DNA of 64,000 nucleotides from Methyloversatilis discipulorum (GCF_000385375.1 NZ_ARVV01000001.1:1798001-1862000), one strand, 5' to 3'. Positions 9,349 to 18,061 are shown, counted from the stretch's first letter. The notes: a model not told the origin generated them from the sequence alone. A program made the numbers and translations.

Positions 9349-10647
9349 ATGACGAATGAAGCGACTTCGACCGTCGTCACCGAAGTGGCCTGTCCGCTGT
9401 GCGGGCACGCCTGTGACGACCTGAGCGTCGATACCGCGGGCAACGGCCTGACGGTCGTGGCCAACGGCTGCGACAGGGCGCGCGACGGTTTTGCTCGACT
9501 CGGAGGTGTTCCGACGAACGCTTCCGCCCGCATCGACGGCAAGCCGGCGTCGTTGGACGAGGCCTGTGCGGAAGCTGCGCGCATCCTCGCGGGCGCGCAG
9601 CAGCCGGTGTTCGGCGGCATGGCGCTGGACCTGAACGGTGCGCGCGGCGCGATGGAACTGGTCGATCTGGCGGGCGGCATCGTCGAACACATCAACAACG
9701 AATTCGGCTGGCGCGCGAGCCGCGCCGTGCAGGACGGCGGCGGCATCAACACGACGCTGGCCGAGGTGAAGAACCGCGCCGACCTGATCGTGCTGTTCGG
9801 TACCGACGCGGTGTCGCGTCAGCCGCGTTTCTTCGAGCGCACGGTGTGGGTGAAGGAGTCGATGTTCGACTTCGATACCACCCGCCGCCACATCGTCTAT
9901 CTAGGCGCCGGCCTGAACACCGCGCCGGGCGTGTCGCCGGACGGCCGCCAGCCCGACGTGTTCGAATTCGACAAGAAACGCATGCCCGAGGCGCTGTCGG
10001 TGCTCAATGCGCTGCTGGCAAAGCAGCCGGTTGCCGGTGAGGCGCCGCTGGGCATCACGCTTGCTCGCTGGCAGGCGCTGGCGGACGCATTGCTGGCGGC
10101 GAAATACAGCGTGCTGGTGTGGACGGCATCCGCATTCGACACGCCGCAGGTCGACATGAACGTCGGCGCCATCGCGGCGATCGCGCGCAAGCTCAATGTG
10201 ACGACGCGCTGCAACGCGCTGCCGCTTGCCGGCAACGACGGCGATTCGACGATGGGTGCGGTGCATCTGTGGCAGACCGGCTTCCCGATGCGCACCAGCT
10301 ACGCCAGCGGTACGCCGAAGTTCGACCCGCTGCACAACGGCCTGTCGCGCCTGGTCGCCAATGGCGAAACCGACGCGCTGGTGTGGTTGTCCAGTCTGAA
10401 CGATACGGTTGCACCGCCGTCGACCGGCCTGCCCACGGTGGTGATCGCGCCGCCGACGCAGAAGCTCGATGCGGAGCCGCATGTGTTCATTCCGGTGGCC
10501 ACGCCCGGCATGCACCTGACCGGGCATTTCGTGCGCACCGACAAGGTGGTGTCACTGCCGTTGCGGGCGCTGAAGAAGTCGTCGCTGCCCGCGGCGGAGC
10601 AGGTGACGGCCGCCATCGTGGCCAAGATGAAGGAGGTGGGAGCGTGA
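9349..10647 (+). CDS. fhcB: Formyltransferase/hydrolase complex subunit B
   Basis: A 432-residue subunit of the Fhc complex that releases formate from the C1 carrier after formyl transfer. It is related to the FwdB/FmdB catalytic subunit of formylmethanofuran dehydrogenase. The N-terminal cysteines Cys15, Cys18, Cys22 and Cys41 (CPLCGHAC then NGC) resemble the 4Fe-4S motif of the archaeal enzyme. I see no cysteine at the place where the archaeal protein binds Mo or W, in line with a complex that does not do the redox step. First gene of the plus arm; its stop overlaps the fhcA start (GTGA). Confidence 0.95.
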   Translation: MTNEATSTVVTEVACPLCGHACDDLSVDTAGNGLTVVANGCDRARDGFARLGGVPTNASARIDGKPASLDEACAEAARILAGAQQPVFGGMALDLNGARGAMELVDLAGGIVEHINNEFGWRASRAVQDGGGINTTLAEVKNRADLIVLFGTDAVSRQPRFFERTVWVKESMFDFDTTRRHIVYLGAGLNTAPGVSPDGRQPDVFEFDKKRMPEALSVLNALLAKQPVAGEAPLGITLARWQALADALLAAKYSVLVWTASAFDTPQVDMNVGAIAAIARKLNVTTRCNALPLAGNDGDSTMGAVHLWQTGFPMRTSYASGTPKFDPLHNGLSRLVANGETDALVWLSSLNDTVAPPSTGLPTVVIAPPTQKLDAEPHVFIPVATPGMHLTGHFVRTDKVVSLPLRALKKSSLPAAEQVTAAIVAKMKEVGA

Positions 10648-12314
10648 GTCTGATCAAACTGACCGGTGGCCGCGTGATCGATCCGGCCAACGGCGTGAAC
10701 GACCAGGTGCGCGACATCTACGTGCGCGACGGTCGCATCGTCGCCGGACCGAACGAGCACGAGAAGATCACCGCCGAGTACAACATCGCCGGCCGCATCG
10801 TCATGTCGGGTGCGATCGACATGCACAGCCATATCGGTGGCGGCAAGGTGAATATCGCGCGCGAAATGCTGCCGGAAGATCATCGCGGCGATCCGCTGGA
10901 GCGCACCGAACTGACCCGTTCGAGCTGCGGTCACGCTGCACCCGGCACGCTGGCGGCCGGTTATCGCTACGCCGAAATGGGCTACACGGCCGCCTTCGAG
11001 CCGGCCATCCTGCCGATCAACGCGCGCCAGGCACACATGGAAATGGGCGATACGCCCATTCTCGATACCGGCGGCTACGCCATGCTGGGCAGCGACGATT
11101 TCTTCCTGCGCATGATGGCGGCCAAGGAAGACCAGAAGGCGATCAACGACTACGTCGCCTGGACGCTGAACGCGACCCAGACGGTGGGCATCAAGATCGT
11201 GAACCCGGGCGGCATCTCCGCCTTCAAGTTCAACCAGCGCAAGCTCGACCTCGACGAACAGAACGCCTACTACGGCATCACGCCGCGGGAGATCGTCAAG
11301 GTGCTGTCGCGTGCGGTGCATGATCTCGGCGTGCCGAAGCCGCTGCACGTGCATGCCAGCAACCTCGGTGTGCCGGGCAACGTCGATACCACGCTGGGCA
11401 CGATGGACGCGGCCGAAGGCCTGCCCATCCACTTGACGCACATCCAGTTCCACAGCTACGGCACCGAGGGCGACCGCAAGTTTTCGAGTGCAGCGGCGCG
11501 CATTGCCGAGGCGATCAACCAGAAGAAGAACGTGACGGCCGACGTCGGCCAGATCCTGTTCGGCCAGACGGTGACCGCCTCCGGCGACAATATGGTGCAG
11601 TACCGCAACGCCGACCACGGCTCGCCGAAGAAGTCCGTCATCATGGACATCGAGTGCGACGCCGGCTGCGGCGTCGTGCCCTTCAAGTACAAGGACCAGA
11701 ACTTCGTCAATGCGCTGCAGTGGGCGATCGGCCTGGAAATCTTCCTGATGGTCGATGATCCGTGGCGTGTGTTCCTGACCACCGATCATCCGAACGGTGC
11801 GCCGTTCACGACCTATCCGCACCTGATCAAGCTGCTGATGGACCGCAGCTTCCGCAACGCGATGCTGGACACCATCAATCCGGACGCACGCGCGATGAGC
11901 AATCTGGCCGGTCTCGACCGCGAGTACTCGCTGTACGAGATCGCCATCATGACGCGCGCCGCGCCGGCGAAGCTGATCGGTCTGGCCGACCGCGGCCATC
12001 TGGCCCCGGGTGCCGCCGCCGACATCGTCGTCTACAAGGAGGACGCCGATCGCGAACGCATGTTCGAAAAGCCGGAACTGGTTTTCAAGGACGGCGAACT
12101 GGTGGTGCGCGACGGCAGGATCGTCAAGGTGGTGCGCGGCAACACGCACGCGGTGAAGCCGGAATTCGATCGCAGCATCGAGAAGAAGATCGAACCCTAC
12201 TTCCAGCGTTACCACTCGGTGCGCATGAACAATTTCAAGATCAGCGACGACGAACTGTGCGAGTGCGGCGGTGGCAGCAAGCTGATTGCCCATGCATGCA
12301 AGAAGCGGGGTTGA
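10644..12314 (+). CDS. fhcA: Formyltransferase/hydrolase complex subunit A
   Basis: A 556-residue amidohydrolase-fold subunit that hydrolyses the formyl group to formate. The metal-site motif DMHSHIGGGKVN lies near residue 61, and further histidine segments include LHVHASNLGVPGN and LTTDHPNGAPF. Length matches FhcA/FwdA. The GTG start overlaps the fhcB stop and follows a strong AGGAGGTGGGAG ribosome binding site, which decides the start against a much longer in-frame reading that would run through fhcB. fhcD follows after 4 bp. Confidence 0.97.
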   Translation: MSLIKLTGGRVIDPANGVNDQVRDIYVRDGRIVAGPNEHEKITAEYNIAGRIVMSGAIDMHSHIGGGKVNIAREMLPEDHRGDPLERTELTRSSCGHAAPGTLAAGYRYAEMGYTAAFEPAILPINARQAHMEMGDTPILDTGGYAMLGSDDFFLRMMAAKEDQKAINDYVAWTLNATQTVGIKIVNPGGISAFKFNQRKLDLDEQNAYYGITPREIVKVLSRAVHDLGVPKPLHVHASNLGVPGNVDTTLGTMDAAEGLPIHLTHIQFHSYGTEGDRKFSSAAARIAEAINQKKNVTADVGQILFGQTVTASGDNMVQYRNADHGSPKKSVIMDIECDAGCGVVPFKYKDQNFVNALQWAIGLEIFLMVDDPWRVFLTTDHPNGAPFTTYPHLIKLLMDRSFRNAMLDTINPDARAMSNLAGLDREYSLYEIAIMTRAAPAKLIGLADRGHLAPGAAADIVVYKEDADRERMFEKPELVFKDGELVVRDGRIVKVVRGNTHAVKPEFDRSIEKKIEPYFQRYHSVRMNNFKISDDELCECGGGSKLIAHACKKRG

Positions 12315-12318
12315 GCAG

Positions 12319-13215
12319 ATGATCATCAACGGTGTAGCGATCGACGACACTTTCGCCGAAGCATTCGGCATGCGGGGCATCCGCCTCATCATCACCGCGT
12401 ACAACGAAACCTGGGCGCTCAACTCGGCCAACGCGATGACCGGTTTCGCGACCTCGGTCATCGCCTGTGGCGCCGAAGCGGGCATCGAGCGCGTGCTGTC
12501 GCCGGAGGAGACGCCTGACGGTCGTCCGGGCGTGTCGGTGCTGGTGTTCGCGGTGTCGAGCAAGGAACTGATCAAGCAGATCGAGCGGCGCGTCGGCCAG
12601 TGCGTGCTGACCAGCCCGACCAGTGCCATCTTCGCCGGTCTGGACGAAGGCGATCCGGTGCCGCTGGGCAAGACGCTGCGCTATTTCGGCGACGGCTTCC
12701 AGACCTCGAAGCAGATCGGCGGCAAGCGCTACTGGCGCGTGCCGGTGATGGACGGCGAATTCCTCGTGCAGGACACCGCGCGCATGGTGAAGGCGGTCGG
12801 CGGCGGCAACTTCCTGGTGCTGGCCGACACCCAGGTGCAGGCGCTCGAAGCCTGCGAGGCGGCCATCCGAGAAATGCGCAAGCTGCCGGAAGTGGTGATG
12901 CCCTTCCCGGGCGGCGTCGTGCGTTCCGGTTCCAAGGTCGGTTCGAAATACAAGGCGCTGTCGGCTTCGACCAACGACGCCTTCTGCCCGACGCTGCGCG
13001 GCGCGACCAAGTCCGAACTGGACGAGCGCATCGGCGCCGTGCTCGAAATCGTCATCGACGGCCTGACCGACGCCTCGGTCAAGAAGGCGATGGAAGTCGG
13101 CATGCGCGAAGTCTGCAAGATCGGCGCGGCCGGCGGCATCCGCCGCCTGTCGGCCGGCAACTACGGCGGCAAGCTTGGCCAGTTCCAGTACCACCTGCGG
13201 GAGATCCTGTCATGA
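12319..13215 (+). CDS. fhcD: Formylmethanofuran:H4MPT formyltransferase
   Basis: A 298-residue formyltransferase (Ftr family) that moves the formyl group from formyl-H4MPT to the methanofuran-like carrier bound by FhcA. Recognised from INGVAIDDTFAEAFGMRGIRLIITA at the N-terminus, EEVMPFPGGVVRSGSKVGSKYK-like sequence near residue 195 and the C-terminal RLSAGNYGGKLGQFQYHL. The ATG at 12319 is 4 bp after fhcA; an upstream in-frame TTG would overlap fhcA. Its last 16 bases are repeated 203 bp downstream at the fhcC start. Confidence 0.97.
   Translation: MIINGVAIDDTFAEAFGMRGIRLIITAYNETWALNSANAMTGFATSVIACGAEAGIERVLSPEETPDGRPGVSVLVFAVSSKELIKQIERRVGQCVLTSPTSAIFAGLDEGDPVPLGKTLRYFGDGFQTSKQIGGKRYWRVPVMDGEFLVQDTARMVKAVGGGNFLVLADTQVQALEACEAAIREMRKLPEVVMPFPGGVVRSGSKVGSKYKALSASTNDAFCPTLRGATKSELDERIGAVLEIVIDGLTDASVKKAMEVGMREVCKIGAAGGIRRLSAGNYGGKLGQFQYHLREILS
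13200..13215 (+). repeat. Left copy of 16-bp direct repeat
   Basis: GGAGATCCTGTCATGA, covering the end of fhcD including its stop. It is identical to 13403-13418, and the two copies bracket a 187-bp insert. Confidence 0.9.
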
Positions 13216-13402
13216 CGAGGCCCCCACGCTCACTTCGTTGGCGGAGGGCCGGCCATGCAAAGCCACCCCGTTCGGCTGGCGCAGCACATGTGCTGCGAAA
13301 CCCCTGCCTCACCCCCGCCGAGGGGGCTGCGCTCGCCCTTGGGGCGGCCCGGCGGGCGGCGCGGCGCTCGTTTCATGCATTGCGAAATGCGCAACCCGTT
13401 CT
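13216..13402. mobile_element. 187-bp GC-rich palindromic insert between fhcD and fhcC
   Basis: A non-coding, hairpin-rich segment between two identical 16-bp direct repeats. It contains a perfect 16-bp palindrome (13281-13296, GCAGCACATGTGCTGC), CCCCCGCCGAGGGGG-type stems and a GCATT-GCGA-AATGC hairpin near 13377-13390. The C/G-block texture (CCCCCACGCTCACTTCGTT ... CTTGGGGCGGCCCGGCGGG) is like the intergenic palindromic elements common in betaproteobacteria, from memory. Removing it with one repeat copy restores a 4-bp ATGA overlap of fhcD and fhcC. Too small to encode a transposase, so it would have been moved by one acting in trans. Confidence 0.7.
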
Positions 13403-13418
13403 GGAGATCCTGTCATGA
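13403..13418 (+). repeat. Right copy of 16-bp direct repeat, containing the fhcC start
   Basis: Identical to 13200-13215. This copy supplies the GGAG ribosome binding site and the ATG of fhcC, so the downstream gene kept its translation signals after the insertion. Confidence 0.9.
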
Positions 13419-14230
13419 GTGCATTGGTACTCACCCTGCGCAACGCACCGGCCCAGCGCGTCGACGCCGGCGCCCTGAACCCGACCGCGCTGGCCGGCCT
13501 CTCGGTCGCCGACATCGCGGCGCTCACGCTGCAGATCGGCAAGCGCACGGTACGCGTCGACGAGGTGTTCTCGCTTGAGGGCGACGATACGGCGGACGTC
13601 GTGTTCCGTGGCGACTGCGGCAAGTTCGAGCGCATCGGTGCCGGCATGAAGTCGGGCCGGGTGACGGTCGAGGGCCATGCCGGTGCCTATGTCGGTCAGG
13701 GCATGCTCGGCGGCACCATCGTCATCGGCGGCAACGCGGGCGCCTTCTGTGCGACCGGCATGAAGGGCGGTCGCATCGAGGTGGCGGGCGACGTCGCTGA
13801 ATTTGCCGGCGGCGCGATTCCAGGTGAAATGAAGGGCATGGCCGGTGGTCTGCTGCTGGTCGGCGGCAACGCCGGCGAGCGCCTCGGCGACCGCATGCGC
13901 CGCGGCCAGATCCTCGTCAGCGGCAACGCGGGCGACTACTGCGGCGCGCGCATGATCGCCGGCACCATCGCGGTGGCCGGCACGGTCGGCGCCTACCCGG
14001 GCTACCTGATGAAGCGCGGCACGCTGATCGTGAACAGCCTGCCGGCGCAGATGCTGCCGGGCATGGTCGATTGCGGTCCGCACCGCCTCGGCTTCCTGAG
14101 CCTGCTGTACGCGAGCTGGAAGGGACTGCCGGGCGCCTTTGGCGCGCTCGATGCCAGCGCCTGCACGGTCCGCCGCTACATGGGCGACATGGGCGTGGTC
14201 GGCCGCGGCGAACTGCTGGTCCGCGCTTGA
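13415..14230 (+). CDS. fhcC: Formyltransferase/hydrolase complex subunit C
   Basis: A 271-residue subunit related to FwdC/FmdC and the glutamate synthase alpha C-terminal beta-helix. It shows the glycine-rich repeats expected of that fold, for example GAYVGQGMLGGTIVIGG, GRIEVAGDVAEFAGG and GDYCGARMIAGTIAVAG between about residues 85 and 195. It completes the Fhc complex. The ATG is within the right copy of the direct repeat; upstream in-frame codons run through the insert and are rejected. Its stop overlaps the next gene's TTG start (TTGA). Confidence 0.95.
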   Translation: MSALVLTLRNAPAQRVDAGALNPTALAGLSVADIAALTLQIGKRTVRVDEVFSLEGDDTADVVFRGDCGKFERIGAGMKSGRVTVEGHAGAYVGQGMLGGTIVIGGNAGAFCATGMKGGRIEVAGDVAEFAGGAIPGEMKGMAGGLLLVGGNAGERLGDRMRRGQILVSGNAGDYCGARMIAGTIAVAGTVGAYPGYLMKRGTLIVNSLPAQMLPGMVDCGPHRLGFLSLLYASWKGLPGAFGALDASACTVRRYMGDMGVVGRGELLVRA

Positions 14231-15255
14231 CGACGCATCGCTGGTGGCCGGAATCGCTGCATCCGCTGGTCGGACGCAACGCGGCCGGCCGCCTGCTGGT
14301 GACCGAGGCGCTGCTGCGCAGCTGGATGACGCGCCCCGAACTGGCGCTGGTCGACGACAGCTGCGTCGCGGAACGCGCGCTGGTGGCGTCGCTGGATGCT
14401 GCGCCTGCGCGCATCGTCGAGCACGGTGAGATCGCCGCCATCAAGGACGAGGACGCGCGCGACAACTGGTTCGCCTACGTCGCCTTCCGCGACCGCGTGC
14501 TGGCGCAGCCGGACATCGAGTCGGCCTGGCTGGAGCTTTTTCTCGACGGCCTGTCCGGCATCGCGCCGCTGTTCGTGCCGCAGCTCACCGAAATCATCCT
14601 GCATGCGCTGCTGGAGGACTGCGACGACCCGCTGATGTGGCGGGCCGCCGAGCTGTTCTTTCGCAGTCAGCGCGCGACGCCTCAGTCCGGACGCGTACTG
14701 ATGGCGGACGCCGAAGTGCTCGGCGACTACGCCGAAACCGGCGGCTTCGGCAATATCGGTCGCCTCATCCTGCAGGCCGGTGCCGCGCCGCGGGCGGCGA
14801 ATCTCGACGTGCTCGATCCGGCCAACGCAGCTGATCTGTACGCGCGGGTCGGGCGCCGTGCCGTGCTGCCGCTGAATGTCGGCCAGCCCGGGCTGGATGC
14901 GCTGTGCCGGGTGATGGAGCGCTGGATCGCGCATTTCTACGGCTGCGCGGTCCGCATCGCACCGCAGAAGGACATCCACGACGATCGCTGGGCCTGGCAC
15001 ATCGGCCTTGATCGCGAAGCGATGGACCTGCTGAACACGCTGTACGAAGGCGGCGAACTGGCGCCCGACCGCATGGCCCGCATCGTTGCGCTGTTCCGCC
15101 TCGATTTCGTCGACCCGCAGGAAATGCGCGCCGAACTGCGCCGTGACGGCGAAGCGCGGCCGGTGTGGATGGCGCTGGCGATGGACGAAGCAGGCCTGGT
15201 GCAGATGAAGCCGCAGAACCTGCTGCTGAACCTGCCGCTCGCCGCGGCGAACTGA
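14227..15255 (+). CDS. Conserved protein of the H4MPT cluster, unknown function
   Basis: A 342-residue soluble protein of unknown function. From memory it matches a family found after fhcC in betaproteobacterial H4MPT clusters (possibly catalogued as DUF6352; name not verified). Visible segments are HPLVGRNAAGRLLVTEALLRSW at the N-terminus, KDEDARDNWFAYVAFRDRVL near residue 78 and the RIAPQKDIHDDRWAWHIGLD stretch near 240. No signal peptide or membrane segment. The TTG start overlaps the fhcC stop by 4 bases and has no strong ribosome binding site, so translation is probably coupled to fhcC. Confidence 0.75.
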   Translation: MTTHRWWPESLHPLVGRNAAGRLLVTEALLRSWMTRPELALVDDSCVAERALVASLDAAPARIVEHGEIAAIKDEDARDNWFAYVAFRDRVLAQPDIESAWLELFLDGLSGIAPLFVPQLTEIILHALLEDCDDPLMWRAAELFFRSQRATPQSGRVLMADAEVLGDYAETGGFGNIGRLILQAGAAPRAANLDVLDPANAADLYARVGRRAVLPLNVGQPGLDALCRVMERWIAHFYGCAVRIAPQKDIHDDRWAWHIGLDREAMDLLNTLYEGGELAPDRMARIVALFRLDFVDPQEMRAELRRDGEARPVWMALAMDEAGLVQMKPQNLLLNLPLAAAN

Positions 15256-15269
15256 ACGGCACAGACGAA

Positions 15270-15285
15270 GGGGGCAGCCGCCCCC
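15270..15285 (+). terminator. Possible weak terminator after the fhc operon
   Basis: A 6-bp GGGGGC/GCCCCC stem with a 4-base loop, followed by only two T residues. It lies between the last H4MPT gene and serC and may attenuate rather than stop transcription. Confidence 0.35.
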
Positions 15286-15351
15286 TTGCTGCGCCGCAAT
15301 GCGGTGGCGGGCTATACTCGCCCGCTTTCCCTGCATCCCCCGTATTGCGCC

Positions 15352-16518
15352 ATGACTGTCGCCAAGCCCGAAATCCGACCCGCCCGCCCGTATTTTTCGT
15401 CCGGCCCCTGCGTCAAGCGTCCGGGCTGGACGCTGGACGTGCTCAAGGACGCCTTCATCAGCCGTTCGCACCGCGCCAAGGACGGCCTGGCCAAGCTGAA
15501 GGAGGTCATCGTCCGCAGCCGCGAAGTGCTGGGCATACCGGACGACTACCGCATCGCCATCGTGCCGGGTTCGGATACCGGTGCGGTGGAAATGGCGCTG
15601 TGGACGCTGCTCGGTGAGCGCGAGGTCGATTGCCTCGCGTGGGAAGCCTTCGGCGCCAACTGGGTTACCGACGTCGGCCCGGTGCTGAAGCTTGCCAACG
15701 CACGCCTCGTGGTGGCGCCTTACGGCAGCCTGCCGGATCTGTCGGCGGTGAGCTGGGAGCGTGACGTCGTGTTCACGTGGAACGGCACCTCGGGCGGCGT
15801 GCGCGTGCCGGATGGCGACTGGATCGCCGACGATCGCGCCGGCCTGTCGATCTGCGACGCCACGTCGGCTGCCTTCGCGATGGAACTGCCGTGGCACAAG
15901 CTGGATGTGACCACCTGGTCCTGGCAGAAGGTGCTGGGCGGTGAAGCGGCGCACGGCATGATCGTGCTGAGCCCGCGCGCGGTCGAGCGGCTGTACCGCC
16001 ACACGCCGGCTTGGCCCATCCCGAAGGTGTTCCGCCTGATGAACAAGGGCAAGCTCACCGAAGACCTGTTCGAGGGCAATACGATCAATACGCCGTCCAT
16101 GCTGTGCGTCGAGGACCAGATCGACGTGCTGCGCTGGGCGCAGGATCTTGGTGGTCTGCCAGCGCTGATCGCGCGCAGCAAGGCCAGTTTCGCGGTGCTC
16201 GAAAGCTGGGTGGCGAAGACCGGCTGGGTGAACTTCCTGGCCGACCGTCCGGACGTGCGTTCGCACACCTCGGTCTGCCTGAAGATCACCGATCCGTGGT
16301 TCGAGGCGCAGTCGCTGGAGGCGCGCTGGGCCATCGTGCAGCGGCTGTGCGCGCTGCTGGAGGCCGAAGACGCGGCCTACGACATTTCCGCTTACCGCGA
16401 CGCACCGCCGGGCCTGCGCATCTGGTGCGGCGCGACCGTGGACACCGCCGATGTGGCCGCGCTGACGCCGTGGCTGGACTGGGGCTACGCTACCGTGAAG
16501 CAGGAGATGAGCCGGTGA
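15352..16518 (+). CDS. serC: Phosphoserine aminotransferase
   Basis: A 388-residue class-V PLP aminotransferase converting 3-phosphohydroxypyruvate and glutamate to phosphoserine, the second step of serine synthesis. It belongs to the less common phosphoserine transaminase branch (YFSSGPCVKRPGW at the N-terminus); Lys193 in TWSWQKVLGGE is the expected Schiff-base lysine. The ATG at 15352 is preferred over an in-frame start 66 bases upstream that overlaps a TATACT -10-like box at 15313-15318. Its stop shares one base with the serB start. Confidence 0.95.
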   Translation: MTVAKPEIRPARPYFSSGPCVKRPGWTLDVLKDAFISRSHRAKDGLAKLKEVIVRSREVLGIPDDYRIAIVPGSDTGAVEMALWTLLGEREVDCLAWEAFGANWVTDVGPVLKLANARLVVAPYGSLPDLSAVSWERDVVFTWNGTSGGVRVPDGDWIADDRAGLSICDATSAAFAMELPWHKLDVTTWSWQKVLGGEAAHGMIVLSPRAVERLYRHTPAWPIPKVFRLMNKGKLTEDLFEGNTINTPSMLCVEDQIDVLRWAQDLGGLPALIARSKASFAVLESWVAKTGWVNFLADRPDVRSHTSVCLKITDPWFEAQSLEARWAIVQRLCALLEAEDAAYDISAYRDAPPGLRIWCGATVDTADVAALTPWLDWGYATVKQEMSR

Positions 16519-17192
16519 TGCGCGCCATCCTGTTCGACTGCGACAGCACGCTGTCGACCATCGAAGGCATCGACGTGCTGGCCGAACAGGCCGGCGTGGT
16601 CGATCAGGTGGTGCCGCTGACCAACGCCGCGATGGAAGGGCGACTGAAGCTGGAAGAGGCCTATGCCGCGCGGCTGGACCTGATCAAGCCCGACGCGTCG
16701 ACCATCGACGCGGTCGGGCGTCAGTACATCGAGACGCGTGTCGACGGCGCTGCCGAGGCGATCGCCGCGCTCGGCGCGCTGGGCTGGCAGGTGCACGTGG
16801 TGAGCGGCGGCATCCGCCAGGCGGTGCTGGCGATCGCGCGCTTTCTCGGTGTGCCGGACGAGCGCGTACATGCCGTCGACCTGAGGTTCGACGCGAATGG
16901 TCACTACGCCGGCTTCGACCCGGAATCCCCGCTGGCGCGCAGTGGTGGCAAGGCGGAAATCGTGCGCCGGGTTGGCGCCGGTGCCGAACGCGTGGTGATG
17001 GTCGGTGATGGCATCACCGATCTCGAGGCGGCTGAAGCCGGTGCGCTGGTGATCGGTTTCGGCGGCGTCGTGCGCCGCGAAATCGTCGCCAGCCGCGCGC
17101 CGCATTTCATCGATCAGGCCGATCTGCGCGAGGTCGTGCGCCTGCTGGCGACGCCGGAAGAACTGGCGCGCGTCGAGTCGCTGCTGCGCTGA
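16518..17192 (+). CDS. serB: Phosphoserine phosphatase
   Basis: A 224-residue HAD-family phosphatase that removes phosphate from phosphoserine to give serine. The DxDxT motif is DCDST (Asp7, Asp9, Thr11), and MVGDGITDLEAAEAG near residue 160 is the acidic motif of SerB. Start and stop of serC and serB overlap (TGATG), so the pair is translationally coupled. A GTG one codon upstream is an alternative start. Serine supply next to a C1 cluster fits a serine-cycle methylotroph, though the location could be incidental. Confidence 0.92.
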   Translation: MRAILFDCDSTLSTIEGIDVLAEQAGVVDQVVPLTNAAMEGRLKLEEAYAARLDLIKPDASTIDAVGRQYIETRVDGAAEAIAALGALGWQVHVVSGGIRQAVLAIARFLGVPDERVHAVDLRFDANGHYAGFDPESPLARSGGKAEIVRRVGAGAERVVMVGDGITDLEAAEAGALVIGFGGVVRREIVASRAPHFIDQADLREVVRLLATPEELARVESLLR

Positions 17193-17202
17193 GCGGCGTC
17201 GG

Positions 17203-17598
17203 TCAGCGCGTCGCGACGATGCGCCGGCCGTCGCCGGTGACCATGATCAGCGTGCGCTCGTCCGGTCTGTCCTGGCGCACCACCTTGTCCAGCATTTCGA
17301 ACAGCCGGTTCTCGATGTCCATCGCCGCGCCGGCGCAGGCCATGCGTGTGGCGGCGATACGGCCGAAGCGCAGGTCGTGGCCCTGGCGGGCCCAGCTTCC
17401 GGTGTAGCGGTTGCAGCCGGCGCGCCCAGCGAGCCGGCCCTCGGGCAGGAACTCGATGTGTGCGTCGACGTCGTCCGGCACTGTCGTCGTGCCGACCTCG
17501 CGGATCTGCCAGCGCCCATCGGGCGGTCCGCCGCCGCCGTAGGTGGTGCAGGCCGCAAGCAGCAGAACACCCAGCAGCGATGCGAGGCGCGTACTCAT
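17203..17598 (-). CDS. Small lipoprotein with META/HslJ-like domain
   Basis: A 131-residue exported lipoprotein. The signal peptide ends in a lipobox (LLLAAC, Cys at about residue 17), and the remainder (DGRWQIREV, AGRAGCNRYTGSW, IAATRMACAG) has the pattern of META domains such as HslJ, whose core is Gly-x-x-x-Cys-Asn. Family members are linked to heat-shock and novobiocin phenotypes in E. coli, but the biochemical role is unclear. It lies 11 bp downstream of serB on the opposite strand and 2 bp beyond a tandem paralog gene on its own strand. Confidence 0.82.
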   Translation of the reverse strand: MSTRLASLLGVLLLAACTTYGGGGPPDGRWQIREVGTTTVPDDVDAHIEFLPEGRLAGRAGCNRYTGSWARQGHDLRFGRIAATRMACAGAAMDIENRLFEMLDKVVRQDRPDERTLIMVTGDGRRIVATR

Positions 17599-17599
17599 G

Positions 17600-18061
17600 T
17601 CAGAAGCGGGGCAGAGCCTGCCGGTAGAGCGGGCCGAAGCACTGCGTCACGTCCGGGCGGTAGCACACGAGGTGACTGTCCTCGCCCTGGCGGAAATGCA
17701 CGAATACCCGGTAGGTTTCACCCGAGTCGTCGGCGTTCTGCCCGAGACAGTCCTTGCCGCCGGAGTTGTGCCGGATGGTCACGTTCAGTTCGAAGAAGTC
17801 GTCGGCGACCGGCACGCTGGAAAACACATAGCTCACGTCGGTCTGCTCGTTGCCGCTGCTGACGCGGCCGGTGCCGTCGCTGCGATACTCGTAGCTTTCG
17901 ACGCACTGCGACTCGTCGGTCCAGCTCCACAGCCCGACGATCTGCGGTGCGGCAAGCGGGCCCGCGGTCTCGACGCGCGCTGCCTGCGTGGCCGACGCCG
18001 CGAGCAACGCCGCGCCGACCAGCAGCGAGTTGCAGGCCTGCCTGAATCGATGGATGTTCAT
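17600..18061 (-). CDS. Exported Cys-rich protein, tandem paralog 1
   Basis: A 153-residue protein of unknown function with an N-terminal signal peptide (cleavage near SATQA). The mature part carries GLWSWTDESQCVESYEY, DGTGRVSSGNE and a C-terminal CFGP. The same blocks occur in the same order in the next upstream gene, so the two are tandem duplicates with four shared cysteines that could form two disulfides in the periplasm. The start at 18061 gives a proper signal peptide; an in-frame start 24 bases upstream is less likely. No enzymatic motif is recognised. Confidence 0.8.
   Translation of the reverse strand: MNIHRFRQACNSLLVGAALLAASATQAARVETAGPLAAPQIVGLWSWTDESQCVESYEYRSDGTGRVSSGNEQTDVSYVFSSVPVADDFFELNVTIRHNSGGKDCLGQNADDSGETYRVFVHFRQGEDSHLVCYRPDVTQCFGPLYRQALPRF

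Noticed and set aside
10299..12671. A 790-codon minus-strand frame over fhcA
   Set aside because: Antisense to FhcA, which has clear amidohydrolase motifs and a strong ribosome binding site.
14176..16266. A 696-codon minus-strand frame across serC and the fhc-linked unknown gene
   Set aside because: Rich in Arg, His and Gln with no conserved motif; it is the shadow of well-supported plus-strand genes.
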